From assembly GCF_041435095.1 (NCBI RefSeq), contig NZ_CP108025.1, positions 3,286,001 to 3,350,000 of the forward strand: DNA of 64,000 nucleotides, read 5' to 3'. Under the pieces are notes generated by a model. The model ran no database searches. It had not been told where the DNA came from and saw only the letters and a list, made by a program, of their open reading frames with translations. Positions within the stretch are counted from its first letter, which is position 1. Every line of letters begins with the position of its first letter. The position numbers and the translations under genes were made by a program. This DNA is from Kitasatospora sp. NBC_00315 (GTDB lineage: Bacteria; Actinomycetota; Actinomycetes; Streptomycetales; Streptomycetaceae). Shown one piece after another: positions 1-8,001 of the stretch.

Positions 1-1020
1 GCGGTGCGCGTCGCGGTCTACCTGACCGTCTCCGGCTGTCCGATGCGCGAGACCATCACCAACAGGGTCACCGAGGCGGTCGCCGCCGTCCCCGGGGTGA
101 CCGGCGTCGAGGTCGAGCTGGACGTCATGAGCGACGAGCAGCGCAAGGAGCTCTCCAGCCTGCTGCGCGGCGGCGCCCCCGAGCGTGAGATCCCCTTCGC
201 CCAGCCGGGCACGCTGACCCGGGTGTACGCGGTCGCCTCCGGCAAGGGCGGCGTCGGCAAGTCCTCGGTGACCGTGAACCTGGCCGCGGCGATGGCGGCC
301 GACGGCCTCAAGGTCGCGGTGGTGGACGCCGACATCTACGGGCACAGCGTGCCGCGCATGCTGGGCGTCGAGGGCCGTCCGACCCAGGTCCAGGACATGA
401 TCATGCCGCCGTCCTCGCACGGCGTGAAGGTCATCTCGATCGGCATGTTCACCCCGGGCAACGCCCCGGTGGTGTGGCGCGGACCGATGCTGCACCGCGC
501 GCTCCAGCAGTTCCTGGCCGACGTGTACTGGGGCGACCTGGACGTCCTGCTGCTCGACCTGCCGCCGGGCACCGGCGACATCGCGATCTCGGTGGCCCAG
601 CTGGTGCCGAACGCCGAGATCCTGATCGTCACCACCCCGCAGATGGCCGCCGCCGAGGTGGCCGAGCGGGCCGGCACCATCGCGCTGCAGACCCACCAGA
701 AGATCGTCGGCGTGATCGAGAACATGTCCGGCATGCCGTGCCCGCACTGCGACGAGATGATCGACGTCTTCGGCACCGGCGGCGGCCAGACCGTCGCCGA
801 CGCGCTCACCCGCTCGGTCGGCGCGAGCGTCCCGGTGCTCGGCAGCATCCCGATCGACGTCCGCCTGCGCGAGGGCGGCGACGACGGCACCCCGGTCGTC
901 CTGGCCGCCCCCGACTCCCCGGCGGGCGCCGCTCTGCGGACCATCGCCGGCAAGCTCGGCGGCCGCCGGCGCGGCCTCTCGGGCCTCTCGCTGGGGCTGA
1001 CCCCGAAGAACAAGTTCTAG
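1..1020 (+). CDS. mrp: Mrp/ApbC-type P-loop ATPase, Fe-S cluster carrier (5'-truncated)
   Basis: This is a cytoplasmic Mrp/NBP35-family ATPase that binds and transfers Fe-S clusters. A Walker A motif of the deviant type (GKGGVGKS, about residues 80-87 of the visible part) and a C-terminal CPHC motif, the usual cluster-bridging cysteines, are present. The visible N-terminus is the second half of a DUF59/MIP18 domain (VAVYLTVSGCP), so the true start lies left of the window. The GTG at base 4 is an internal valine. It converges on the hypothetical gene at 1079, with a long hairpin between them. The family assignment is firm; the client proteins are unknown. Confidence 0.95.
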   Translation, partial: AVRVAVYLTVSGCPMRETITNRVTEAVAAVPGVTGVEVELDVMSDEQRKELSSLLRGGAPEREIPFAQPGTLTRVYAVASGKGGVGKSSVTVNLAAAMAADGLKVAVVDADIYGHSVPRMLGVEGRPTQVQDMIMPPSSHGVKVISIGMFTPGNAPVVWRGPMLHRALQQFLADVYWGDLDVLLLDLPPGTGDIAISVAQLVPNAEILIVTTPQMAAAEVAERAGTIALQTHQKIVGVIENMSGMPCPHCDEMIDVFGTGGGQTVADALTRSVGASVPVLGSIPIDVRLREGGDDGTPVVLAAPDSPAGAALRTIAGKLGGRRRGLSGLSLGLTPKNKF

Positions 1021-1028
1021 AACGGCCG

Positions 1029-1072
1029 ACGGCGCGGGGCGGGGCGGTGCACACCGCCCCGCCCCGCGCCGT
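1029..1072. terminator. Bidirectional hairpin terminator between mrp and the convergent hypothetical gene
   Basis: Arms 1029-1049 and 1052-1072 are perfectly complementary (21 bp, G+C-rich) around a very short centre. The hairpin lies just after the mrp stop and just before the stop of the opposing gene. There is no clear U-tract, as is usual in actinobacteria. Confidence 0.75.
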
Positions 1073-1078
1073 CGCGCG

Positions 1079-1780
1079 CTACGGGCGGGTGTAGGCCGTG
1101 AGGTCGGGGACGGCCGCGAAGCCGACGCCGTAGGCGCTGACGCCGCGTCCGTAGGCGCCCAGCAGGACGCCGGGCGCCTCGCCGGCCAGCACCCAGCCGT
1201 ACTCGGACTCGCGGTAGCGGAAGGGCTGCGGCAGACCGTTGACGGGCAGGCTGAGGGCGGACCAACCGGGGCCGTCCAGGTCGTCCGCGAGATCCCAGGC
1301 CAGCGCGGCCTGCTGGTCCATCCAGTCCTGGCGCAGGGCGCGGTCGAGCTGGCCCGGCCAGGTGGCGGCGAGCAGGCCCGAGCCGGCCAGCCAGGCGGCG
1401 GAGGAGGCCGAGGTGGCCTCCAGGGTGCCGGTGTTGTCGGCGCTGCGCCGCACGTCGCGGCGGGCCATCGTGACCACCACCGCGAACCGCCGCACGTCAC
1501 GCGCCTCGTACGCCTTGGCCGGCTCGTCGCCGTGCCCCAGCGTGCCGTAGTCGACCACGGCGGGCCGCCCGCCGCGCGGGCCGGTGCCCGCACCGGCCTG
1601 CATCAGCCGGCGGCGGCCGGTCCAGCCCTCGTCCAGCCCGTACCAGGGGAAGTCGGCCGCCTGGTAGGGCGCCAACGGGTCGACCGGGCGGGCCCGCCCG
1701 CCCGGCACGGCGGGGGTCACCCCACCGGCCGGGGGGCCGTCAGCCTCCGCCGTTCCCACCGCATGACTCGTCGCGTCCAT
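1079..1780 (-). CDS. Conserved hypothetical protein (233 aa)
   Basis: A soluble-looking 233-residue protein with no signal peptide or membrane segment. I do not recognise a named domain. The first 45 residues are Gly/Pro/Ala-rich and probably disordered. The rest is regular, with a conserved-looking block around the motif PYQAADFPWYGLDEGW and several Trp residues. It is read towards mrp and lies downstream of tatB on the same strand, separated by about 210 bases. Proteins of this kind are commonly found beside mrp in streptomycetes by memory. No function can be assigned from sequence. Confidence 0.75.
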   Translation of the reverse strand: MDATSHAVGTAEADGPPAGGVTPAVPGGRARPVDPLAPYQAADFPWYGLDEGWTGRRRLMQAGAGTGPRGGRPAVVDYGTLGHGDEPAKAYEARDVRRFAVVVTMARRDVRRSADNTGTLEATSASSAAWLAGSGLLAATWPGQLDRALRQDWMDQQAALAWDLADDLDGPGWSALSLPVNGLPQPFRYRESEYGWVLAGEAPGVLLGAYGRGVSAYGVGFAAVPDLTAYTRP

Positions 1781-1990
1781 CCCCGGGCCTCCTCCGCGCG
1801 TGTTCCCTGCCGCGGGGCGCTCCGATCACGGCCTTCCGCGGCGTGTCCGCCGTGCGCGTCCCGGCCCGGACGGGGGCCGGGGCGGGACGCGCACGGCGGA
1901 GACAATCAGCACAATAGCGGCGTACGTGCCGACGCCCCGCTCAGCCGAGGGGCCGGGCGGGGCGTTGGCGCGTCGGGCGGGCGCCGGGCG

Positions 1991-2431
1991 TCAGGTCGCG
2001 TCCGGGTCGAACGGGGGACGCTCACCGGCGCCGAGCGGCGCGCCGGAGGCCACGGCCGCCCCGGTCGAGGCGGCCTTCTCCATGCTGACCGTGCCCGCGC
2101 GGCCGTTCACCGACGGGGCCGGCCGGTCGTCCAGGACGGACTTGATGTCGAGGCTGTCGCGGATGTCCCTGAGCCCGAGCGGGTCGTCGTCCCCGCCCAT
2201 CAGCTGCTTGCGGACGAACGTCTTGGGGTGCAGGTCCTCGAACTCGAAGTCCTTGAACTCCGGGCCGAGCTCACTGCGGATGTCCTCCTTCGCACTGTCG
2301 GCGAAGGAGCGGACCTTCCGGATGAACCCCATGGTGTCCTGGATGAGCTTGGGGAGCTTGTCCGGCCCGAAGATCACGATGGCCATGATGACAAGCGTGA
2401 CCAGTTCCAGTGGGCCTATGTCTGTGAACAC
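1991..2431 (-). CDS. tatB: Twin-arginine translocase subunit TatB
   Basis: TatB is the membrane component of the Tat export pathway that works with TatC to bind twin-arginine signal peptides of folded proteins. A single N-terminal transmembrane helix is followed by the family motif FGPDKLPKLI, an amphipathic helix, and an acidic Pro-rich C-terminus ending in DPDAT. I chose the GTG at 2431 (146 aa, beginning VFTDIGPLELV) because GGGAG lies five bases upstream. A longer reading to 2491 adds only an Arg-rich, non-homologous leader. It lies downstream of the anti-sigma gene, the position tatB has in the mycobacterial sigE-rseA-htrA-tatB group. Confidence 0.92.
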   Translation of the reverse strand: MFTDIGPLELVTLVIMAIVIFGPDKLPKLIQDTMGFIRKVRSFADSAKEDIRSELGPEFKDFEFEDLHPKTFVRKQLMGGDDDPLGLRDIRDSLDIKSVLDDRPAPSVNGRAGTVSMEKAASTGAAVASGAPLGAGERPPFDPDAT

Positions 2432-2545
2432 GCAAGCTCCCACGCTCTTCGGACGACGGTGCCTACAGCGTAATGGCCGCCGGCGGGTCACCGGGCCCCG
2501 CTGTGATGAAGCCGTGGTGAAAACCCGCCGATGGCCGAACGCGGC

Positions 2546-3706
2546 TCACCGGCCTGCGGACGGACCGCCGCCGAAGCCGTCCCCGTACGCGTTGTCCGGG
2601 TAGGGCGGGCCCGCGGAGGGCAGGCCGCCGTACGGGCTTGCGGTGTACGGGCTCCCCGCGTACGGGAGCCGGCCCGAGTTGGTGCCCGGCACCGCGGCCG
2701 TCCTGGTGGCCGCCACCGGGATGCCGGGGAAGTCGACCGGGATCCGGCCCGACACCGCCGGCACCTGGGCGGAGCCGTCCGCCGGACCGTGGGGCGGCGT
2801 CACCGAGCTGCCGAAGCGGTCCCCGCCCGAGGGCACGGAAGGACCGCCGATCCCGCCGAGGGTGACCGCGGCGACCGAGAACGCCCCGGCGGCGGCTGCG
2901 GCGAAGACGAAGCGCCGGGCCCGGGGCGCCGTGCGTACGACGGGCTCCGGGGCGTCCGCCGCGGGCCCGCCGGAGACGTCCTGGCCCTGGGTCGCGAGCG
3001 GGGCCCCGGAGCCCGCCTGCGGGCCGCGGCGGCCCATCAGAGGGCGGAGCACCGAGCCGCGCCCGAAGGCCCGGGGGTCGACACCCGGCAGGGGCGCGTC
3101 GGCGCCCAGGGCGCCGGCGCCGAACGAGGACCCCGCGCCGCGCCCGAACGAGCCGCCGGTCAGCCGGCTGCCGCCGAGCGTGCCGGTGACGGCGGCCGGG
3201 GTGCCGCCGCCGGGGCCGCCGGAGCCGGAGCGCGGGTGGTCGTCGGAGTCGTCGTCCCGGGCCCGGCCGGCCGCCGTGGTGTCGGCGTCGTCCGGCCGGT
3301 CGCCGAGGGCGCCGACGGCGAGCAGCCGGGCCATCAGCGTGCCGGACGGGGCCGGCGTGCCGGTGTGCGTCAGCAGGTGCTTGACCGCCCGGCCCTCGTC
3401 GGCCTCGGCGAGGCACTGCGGGCAGGTCGCCAGGTGGGCCTGGACCCGGTCGCGGGAGTCGTGGCCGAGTTCACCGTCCACGAAGGCGGAGAGCCGCTCG
3501 CCGAGGTGGTGCTCCTCGACGACGGGCTCGGGGGCGCGCAGGGCGACCGGGCGCAGCTCGCTCTCGGGCGCGGCGGCCGTCGGGGAGGTGGTGACCGGTT
3601 CGGCGTCGGCTCCGCCGCGGCGGCCGAGCTGGGCCCAGCCACCGCCCCGCCGGGCCTGCGCCCGGCCCGCGGACTCGTGCGGCCCGGACCGGCCGACACC
3701 GCTCAC
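2546..3706 (-). CDS. Zinc-binding anti-sigma factor (RseA-like), membrane-anchored
   Basis: This is the likely cognate anti-sigma factor of the overlapping ECF sigma gene. A ZAS/zf-HC2 domain occupies about residues 64-112, with the H-x3-C-x2-C zinc motif at H91, C95, C98 and an upstream His pair (H66/H67). A Gly/Pro/Asp-rich linker follows, then one transmembrane helix at about 266-286. About 100 extracellular residues rich in Pro, Gly, Ser and Tyr follow. The GTG start overlaps the sigma stop (GTGA), indicating translational coupling. By analogy with RseA it would hold the sigma factor inactive until redox or envelope stress. The long tail is unusual compared with mycobacterial RseA. Confidence 0.85.
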   Translation of the reverse strand: MSGVGRSGPHESAGRAQARRGGGWAQLGRRGGADAEPVTTSPTAAAPESELRPVALRAPEPVVEEHHLGERLSAFVDGELGHDSRDRVQAHLATCPQCLAEADEGRAVKHLLTHTGTPAPSGTLMARLLAVGALGDRPDDADTTAAGRARDDDSDDHPRSGSGGPGGGTPAAVTGTLGGSRLTGGSFGRGAGSSFGAGALGADAPLPGVDPRAFGRGSVLRPLMGRRGPQAGSGAPLATQGQDVSGGPAADAPEPVVRTAPRARRFVFAAAAAGAFSVAAVTLGGIGGPSVPSGGDRFGSSVTPPHGPADGSAQVPAVSGRIPVDFPGIPVAATRTAAVPGTNSGRLPYAGSPYTASPYGGLPSAGPPYPDNAYGDGFGGGPSAGR

Positions 3707-4536
3707 GACCGCCTCCGTCCACGCCGGTCGGGGCCACCGCCCGCCTCGGCCGCGAGCGCGCCCACCGCCACCGGCTCCTCGGACCCGCCACGGCGCTCGC
3801 GCCCGGGCGCCGCGCCGGGGGCGCGGTGCTTCAGCGCGGCCCGCAGGTGCGAGCGGCCGCGGTGGATGCGACTGCGGACGGTACCGAGCTTCACACCGAG
3901 CGTCGCGGCGATCTCCTCGTACGAGAGCCCCTCGATGTCGCAGAGCACCACGGCGGCGCGGAACTCCGGGGCGAGGGTGTCGAGCGCCTGCTGGACGTCG
4001 GCGTCGAAGTGGGTGTCGCTGAAGTGCTGGGCCGGGCTCGGCTCACGGCTGGGGAGGCGCTCGGCGGCGTCGTCGCCGAGGGCGTCGAACCGGATCCGCT
4101 GGCGGCGGCGCACCATGTCCAGGAACAGGTTGGTGGTGATGCGGTGCAGCCAGCCCTCGAAAGTGCCGGGCGTGTAGGTGGAGAGCGAGCGGAAGACCCG
4201 GACGAAGACCTCCTGGGTGAGGTCCTCGGCGTCGTGCTGGTTACCCGTCAGCCGGTAGGCCAGTCGGTACACGCGCGCACTGTGGGCCTCGACGATCTCC
4301 TCCCAGGAGGGCGGGGTCCAGGTCTGCGCGTCGGGGCCCTCGGCGAAGGTGGCGAGAGCGGCGGGGGCCTCGGCGGTGCCGCCGGCCGGCTTGTCCAGGG
4401 GGGTGGGCGCAGGCTGGTTCATCACGGGCTTCGGCGTACGGGCCGACGTGGCGGCGCGGGAATGCCACCGCACAGGGACGTCGCCCTCGGCCACACCTCC
4501 TCGGTCGGCTCTTCTGCCCAGCAGGGCCACCACCAT
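3703..4536 (-). CDS. ECF RNA polymerase sigma factor (mycobacterial SigE-like)
   Basis: An extracytoplasmic-function sigma factor with region 2 ([20 protein letters not shown] onward, including the [12 protein letters not shown] segment) and region 4 ([20 protein letters not shown] helix-turn-helix). The C-terminal 40 residues are Arg/Gly-rich. I chose the ATG at 4536 (277 aa) because GAGGTGG sits just upstream; the open frame runs on to 4623. Neighbours (a divergent O-methyltransferase, a downstream ZAS anti-sigma and tatB) match the Rv1220c-Rv1224 arrangement around M. tuberculosis SigE. It is not the S. coelicolor cell-wall SigE, so I give no symbol. Confidence 0.9.
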   Translation of the reverse strand: MVVALLGRRADRGGVAEGDVPVRWHSRAATSARTPKPVMNQPAPTPLDKPAGGTAEAPAALATFAEGPDAQTWTPPSWEEIVEAHSARVYRLAYRLTGNQHDAEDLTQEVFVRVFRSLSTYTPGTFEGWLHRITTNLFLDMVRRRQRIRFDALGDDAAERLPSREPSPAQHFSDTHFDADVQQALDTLAPEFRAAVVLCDIEGLSYEEIAATLGVKLGTVRSRIHRGRSHLRAALKHRAPGAAPGRERRGGSEEPVAVGALAAEAGGGPDRRGRRRS

Positions 4537-4802
4537 ATCCACCTCACCCGTCAGATCCGGATAAAAGTGCTCAACCCCTGGTCGAGCACGCCCCTCATGC
4601 GCTATCAGCCCTCTGGTACGCACTCCCGTCGTCCGTTCCCGACTTCACCAACGGCCCGCCGCCGGACGCGGTTCCCGGGCGGCCAGTAATCTGTGCCAGG
4701 AAATATCGACATCCGGTCGGCACAGGGCCGACACCCGGCGCTCCGAAAGAGGCAGCCATCACCGAGTTCGGCTCCGCGAACGCGGCCCTCGCCGACACCT
4801 AC

Positions 4803-5390
4803 GTGAGCGAGGACGCGGTCCTGACCTACGCCAGGGCCCAGTCCGCCAGGACCGGAATCCGCGCCATCGGGCCGAGCGGCGGGGCCTTCCTGCGACTGCT
4901 GGCCGCCGCGCTCGACGCCAAGGCGGTCGCCGAGATCGGCACCGGCACCGGCGTCTCGGGGGTCTACCTGCTGCGCGGGATGCGCCCGGACGGTGTGCTC
5001 ACCACCGTCGACTCCGAACCGGTCCGCCAGCAGTTCGCCCGGGAGGCCTACCTGGCGGCCGGGTTCGCGGCCAATCGGGCCCGGTTCATCCCCGGGCGCG
5101 CCCTGGACGTGCTGCCACGACTCGCGGACGGTCAGTACGACCTGGTCTTCTGCGACGGCGACCCCGCCGAGTCCCGGTCCTACCTTGCAGAATCGTTGCG
5201 CCTGCTGCGGCCCGGCGGGATGGTCTGCTTCGAGGGCGTCTTCCAGGAGGGGCGGCTGGCCGAGCCCTCGCACCGGGACCGGCAGACCCACGCCGTGCGC
5301 GAGCTGGTCCGGGACGTCCGGGAGAGCGAGGACCTGCTGCCGGCCCTGCTGCCGGTCAGCGACGGGCTGCTCTGCGCGGTGAAGCGCTGA
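4803..5390 (+). CDS. SAM-dependent O-methyltransferase (class I), start uncertain
   Basis: A small O-methyltransferase of the type that lies divergent to sigE in mycobacteria (Rv1220c-like). The SAM-binding glycine motif is clear (AEIGTGTGVSGVYLL, about residues 40-54), followed by the acidic TTVDSEP and the FCDGDP block where metal-binding acidic residues usually lie. The coordinates use the first canonical start, a GTG at 4803 with no ribosome site. The frame continues upstream with family-like residues (ITEFGSANAALADTY), and GAGG lies five bases before an ATC at 4758, so translation may begin there. The substrate is unknown. Confidence 0.85.
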   Translation: MSEDAVLTYARAQSARTGIRAIGPSGGAFLRLLAAALDAKAVAEIGTGTGVSGVYLLRGMRPDGVLTTVDSEPVRQQFAREAYLAAGFAANRARFIPGRALDVLPRLADGQYDLVFCDGDPAESRSYLAESLRLLRPGGMVCFEGVFQEGRLAEPSHRDRQTHAVRELVRDVRESEDLLPALLPVSDGLLCAVKR

Positions 5391-5438
5391 CCCGGCCGCC
5401 CCGTCCGCTCCCGGCCCCCGCGGGCCGCGCCCGGACAC

Positions 5439-5479
5439 CACGGAGCCCGGGCCGACGGTGTGTCGGCCCGGGCTCCGTG
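5439..5479. terminator. Hairpin terminator between the O-methyltransferase and DUF3117 genes
   Basis: Arms 5439-5456 and 5462-5479 are perfectly complementary (18 bp) with a 5-base loop. The genes on either side converge here, so it can serve both strands. Confidence 0.85.
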
Positions 5480-5514
5480 CACATCTCGAGGAGATGAGGG
5501 AACTTCCGCTGCGG

Positions 5515-5682
5515 TCAGCCGCAAGCCTTCTTCAGGGCCTCGCCCAGGGCGTCGGCCTCGTCCGGCGTGAGTTCCACCACCAGGCGTCCGCCGCCTTCCA
5601 GCGGAACGCGCATGATGATGCCCCGTCCCTCTTTGGTGACCTCGAGCGGGCCGTCACCCGTCCGCGGCTTCATGGCCGCCAT
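5515..5682 (-). CDS. DUF3117 small conserved protein (55 aa)
   Basis: A 55-residue protein beginning MAAMKPRTGDGPLEVTKEGR and ending in a helix with the TPDEADALGEAL motif, which is characteristic of the actinobacterial DUF3117 family (Rv1211-like by memory). It has no signal peptide or membrane segment. I chose the ATG at 5682 because AGGGGA lies nine bases upstream and the family begins here; the open frame to 5775 is non-homologous. Function is unknown. Strong conservation in a very small protein suggests a structural or binding role. Confidence 0.88.
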   Translation of the reverse strand: MAAMKPRTGDGPLEVTKEGRGIIMRVPLEGGGRLVVELTPDEADALGEALKKACG

Positions 5683-5763
5683 GCTCGTTCCCCTTCCTGC
5701 AACCGCGCAGCTACGTACCGGCTGTCCGTCCGCCGCCGGTATCGAACGCATTGATCGGAAGCC

Positions 5764-5794
5764 ATTATCCCGCATCCGGCGGCCCGATGACCAA
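5764..5794 (-). promoter_or_regulatory. Possible promoter of the DUF3117 gene
   Basis: On the minus strand a GATAAT box (5764-5769) lies about 80 bases upstream of the start codon, with TTGGTC (5789-5794) ahead of it across a 19-base spacer. The -10 is good, but the spacer is longer than ideal, so this is a weak call. The same 295-base gap must also hold the promoter of the divergent crotonase gene, which I could not place. Confidence 0.3.
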
Positions 5795-5976
5795 CATCAC
5801 TCTCAGTACAACCGTGGCCGGACCCGCCCAAAGCGGGAGAATTCGTGCCGGATCGCCTGCCGCGGCACCGATCCGCACGCACACGAAACGTGCGATACCT
5901 CACACTCCCCAGCGGGCCGCCCGCTCCGGCATCCTGACACAGGACCCACCCCACCGAGCCGGGAGCCCTCACCCTC

Positions 5977-6777
5977 ATGTCCGATTCCGTGCTGTACGAG
6001 CTGGACGGCGGCCTGGCCGTCATCACCATCAACCGACCGGACGCGATGAACGCGCTGGACACCGCGGTCAAGGTGGCCCTGCGCGACACCGTGGCCGCGG
6101 TCGCCGGGGATCCCGCCGTCCGGGCGGTGCTCCTCACCGGCGCCGGGGACCGCGCGTTCTGCGTCGGGCAGGACCTCAAGGAGCACGTGGGCCTGCTCAG
6201 GCGGGCCGAGGAGACCGGCGAGGGCGCGCTGCGCACCGTCGCCGAGCACTACAACCCGCTGGTCCGCGCCCTGGCCGGGATGCGCAAACCGACCGTCGCC
6301 GCGGTCGGCGGGGTGGCGGCGGGCGCGGGCGCGTCGCTGGCCTTCGCGTGCGACTTCCGGATCATGGCCGACACCGCCGGTTTCAACACCTCCTTCGCCG
6401 GCGTGGCACTGACCGCGGACTCGGGCGCGTCGTGGACGCTCCCCCGGCTGGTCGGGCACGCCCGGGCCACCGAGCTGCTGATGCTGCCGCGCACCGTCCG
6501 GGCTCCCGAGGCACTGGCCCTGGGCCTGGCCACCGAGGTCGTCCCGGCGGCCGAACTCGCCTCCGCCGCGCGGGCGTTCGCCGCGAAGCTGGCCGAGGGC
6601 CCGACCGTCGCGTACGGCGCGATCAAGGAGTCGCTGGCGTACGGCGCCTCGCACTCGCTCGACGAGCTGCTCGACAAGGAGGACGAGCTGCAGACGCTGG
6701 CCGGGGCGAGCGCCGACCACCGGATCGCGGTCGACGCGTTCCTCGCCAAGGAGAAGCCCGTCTATCTCGGGCGCTGA
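5977..6777 (+). CDS. Enoyl-CoA hydratase/isomerase (crotonase) family protein
   Basis: A 266-residue crotonase-fold protein acting on CoA thioesters. The CoA-binding and oxyanion-hole segments are present (RAFCVGQDLKEH near residue 65; AAGAGASLAFACDF near 115). In the active-site loop where hydratases carry the second glutamate, this protein has ALTADSGASWTLPRLVG. The Asp-Ser-Gly pattern resembles PaaG-type isomerases or epoxyphenylacetyl-CoA isomerases more than a classical hydratase. It ends with the usual KEKPVYLGR tail. It is transcribed alone, away from DUF3117 and towards tag. Substrate unknown; fatty-acid or aromatic degradation is plausible. Confidence 0.88.
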   Translation: MSDSVLYELDGGLAVITINRPDAMNALDTAVKVALRDTVAAVAGDPAVRAVLLTGAGDRAFCVGQDLKEHVGLLRRAEETGEGALRTVAEHYNPLVRALAGMRKPTVAAVGGVAAGAGASLAFACDFRIMADTAGFNTSFAGVALTADSGASWTLPRLVGHARATELLMLPRTVRAPEALALGLATEVVPAAELASAARAFAAKLAEGPTVAYGAIKESLAYGASHSLDELLDKEDELQTLAGASADHRIAVDAFLAKEKPVYLGR

Positions 6778-6802
6778 GGCCGGGACGGCCGCCCGGGTCC
6801 TG

Positions 6803-6834
6803 CACGGGCCCCAGGGCGGCCGCAGGGGCCCGTG
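6803..6834. terminator. Hairpin terminator between the crotonase gene and tag
   Basis: Arms 6803-6812 and 6825-6834 pair perfectly (10 bp) around a 12-base loop that itself contains GGCGGCC. The genes converge here, and the hairpin abuts the tag stop codon. Confidence 0.6.
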
Positions 6835-7416
6835 TCAGGGGCGGGGCCCGGTGCGGGCGTGACAGTCCGCCAGGTGGTCGTTCACCAGGCCGCACGCCTG
6901 CATCAGCGCGTACGCCGTGGTCGGGCCGACGAAGCGGAAGCCCTGCTTCTTCAGCTCCTTGGCCAGCGCGGTCGACTCCGGCGTGACGGCCGGCACGTCG
7001 CCGAGCGCCCGGGGGGCCGGTCGGTCCGGGGCCCCGGCGAAGCGCCAGATCAGCGCGTCCAGCCCGCCGTCCAGGTCACGGGCGACCCGGGCGTTGGCGA
7101 TCGAGGCCTCGATCTTGGCCCGGTTGCGGATGATGCCGGCGTCCTGGAGCAGCCGCTCGACGTCGGCCGGCCCGAACTCGGCCACCGCCGCGATCCCGAA
7201 ACCGGCGAACGCCGAACGGAAGCCCTCCCGCCTGCGCAGGATGGTGATCCAGGACAGACCGGACTGGAACGCCTCCAGGCAGACCCGCTCGAAGAGCGCG
7301 TCGTCACCGTGGACCGGGCGGCCCCACTCGGTGTCGTGGTACACCCGGTAGTCGTCCGCCGACTCGCCCCAGGCGCACCGCAGCAGCCCGTCCGGACCGG
7401 CCAGCAGGCCGCTCAA
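6835..7416 (-). CDS. tag: DNA-3-methyladenine glycosylase I
   Basis: This enzyme excises 3-methyladenine from alkylated DNA (base excision repair, cytoplasm). All four Tag zinc ligands can be placed: Cys in LRCAWG and His in YHDTEWG near the N-terminus, His and Cys in NDHLADC near the C-terminus. The helical glycosylase core (FQSGLSWITILRRREGFR) is intact. I chose the TTG at 7416 (193 aa), which overlaps the stop of the upstream DivIVA-domain gene as TTGA and implies coupled translation. The same open frame extends much further but is non-homologous. The pairing with a DivIVA-domain gene matches mycobacterial Rv1209-Rv1210. Confidence 0.93.
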   Translation of the reverse strand: MSGLLAGPDGLLRCAWGESADDYRVYHDTEWGRPVHGDDALFERVCLEAFQSGLSWITILRRREGFRSAFAGFGIAAVAEFGPADVERLLQDAGIIRNRAKIEASIANARVARDLDGGLDALIWRFAGAPDRPAPRALGDVPAVTPESTALAKELKKQGFRFVGPTTAYALMQACGLVNDHLADCHARTGPRP

Positions 7417-7877
7417 CGATCCGCCACCGGCTCGTCCGCCGAGGTCGGCTGCTGGGGCGCCTTCTCCAGCGAGGCCCGCTCGGCCGGAGCCTGCTCCGAC
7501 GCCGCGAACGGTGCCACCACGTGGGCGAACTCCTCCAGCCCCGGCAGCGGTTCGGCACCGGCCACGGCGTCCGGACCGGCCTCGACCGCGCCGCGCAGGG
7601 CGGCGGCCGCCTCCAGCTCGGCGATCCGCGAATCCCGGTAGGAGAGTTCGGCGCCGAGGCGGTCGAGCACCTCGTCCACCTCGTCCATCCGGTAGCCGCG
7701 CACCGCCATGGGCAGCCGGATCCCGTCCACATCGGTACGGCTCAACGGCCGGTCCTGCGGGAGCCGGGCGGAGATCCGGTCCTGCACCGCCTCCGGCAGC
7801 GATCCGCCACCACCGAGCGCCACCAGCGCGGCGCCGCCGACCACCACGGCCATCGCCACCACGATCACCCAGAACAC
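7413..7877 (-). CDS. DivIVA-domain membrane protein
   Basis: A 154-residue protein with an N-terminal transmembrane helix (about residues 2-23, VIVVAMAVVVGGAALVAL) followed by a DivIVA-like motif (IRLPMAVRGYRMDEVDEVLD). That motif is the hallmark of proteins that locate to curved or polar membrane. A predicted coiled coil (LGAELSYRDSRIAELEAAA) and an Ala/Glu-rich tail follow. It lies upstream of and overlaps tag. It is Rv1209-like in position and architecture. A structural or septum/pole-linked role is plausible but unproven. Confidence 0.85.
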   Translation of the reverse strand: MFWVIVVAMAVVVGGAALVALGGGGSLPEAVQDRISARLPQDRPLSRTDVDGIRLPMAVRGYRMDEVDEVLDRLGAELSYRDSRIAELEAAAALRGAVEAGPDAVAGAEPLPGLEEFAHVVAPFAASEQAPAERASLEKAPQQPTSADEPVADR

Positions 7878-8001
7878 GAGCTGTCCTCCAGACGTCCCGA
7901 TCGGCCCCGCAAAGCGTGCCGACCCCTACAAAGTGCGAGCATGGTCCCCGAGTAGGCCGGGGGCCATCATCGCACCCGCAGCAGCTGAGGAGGAGACATC
8001 G

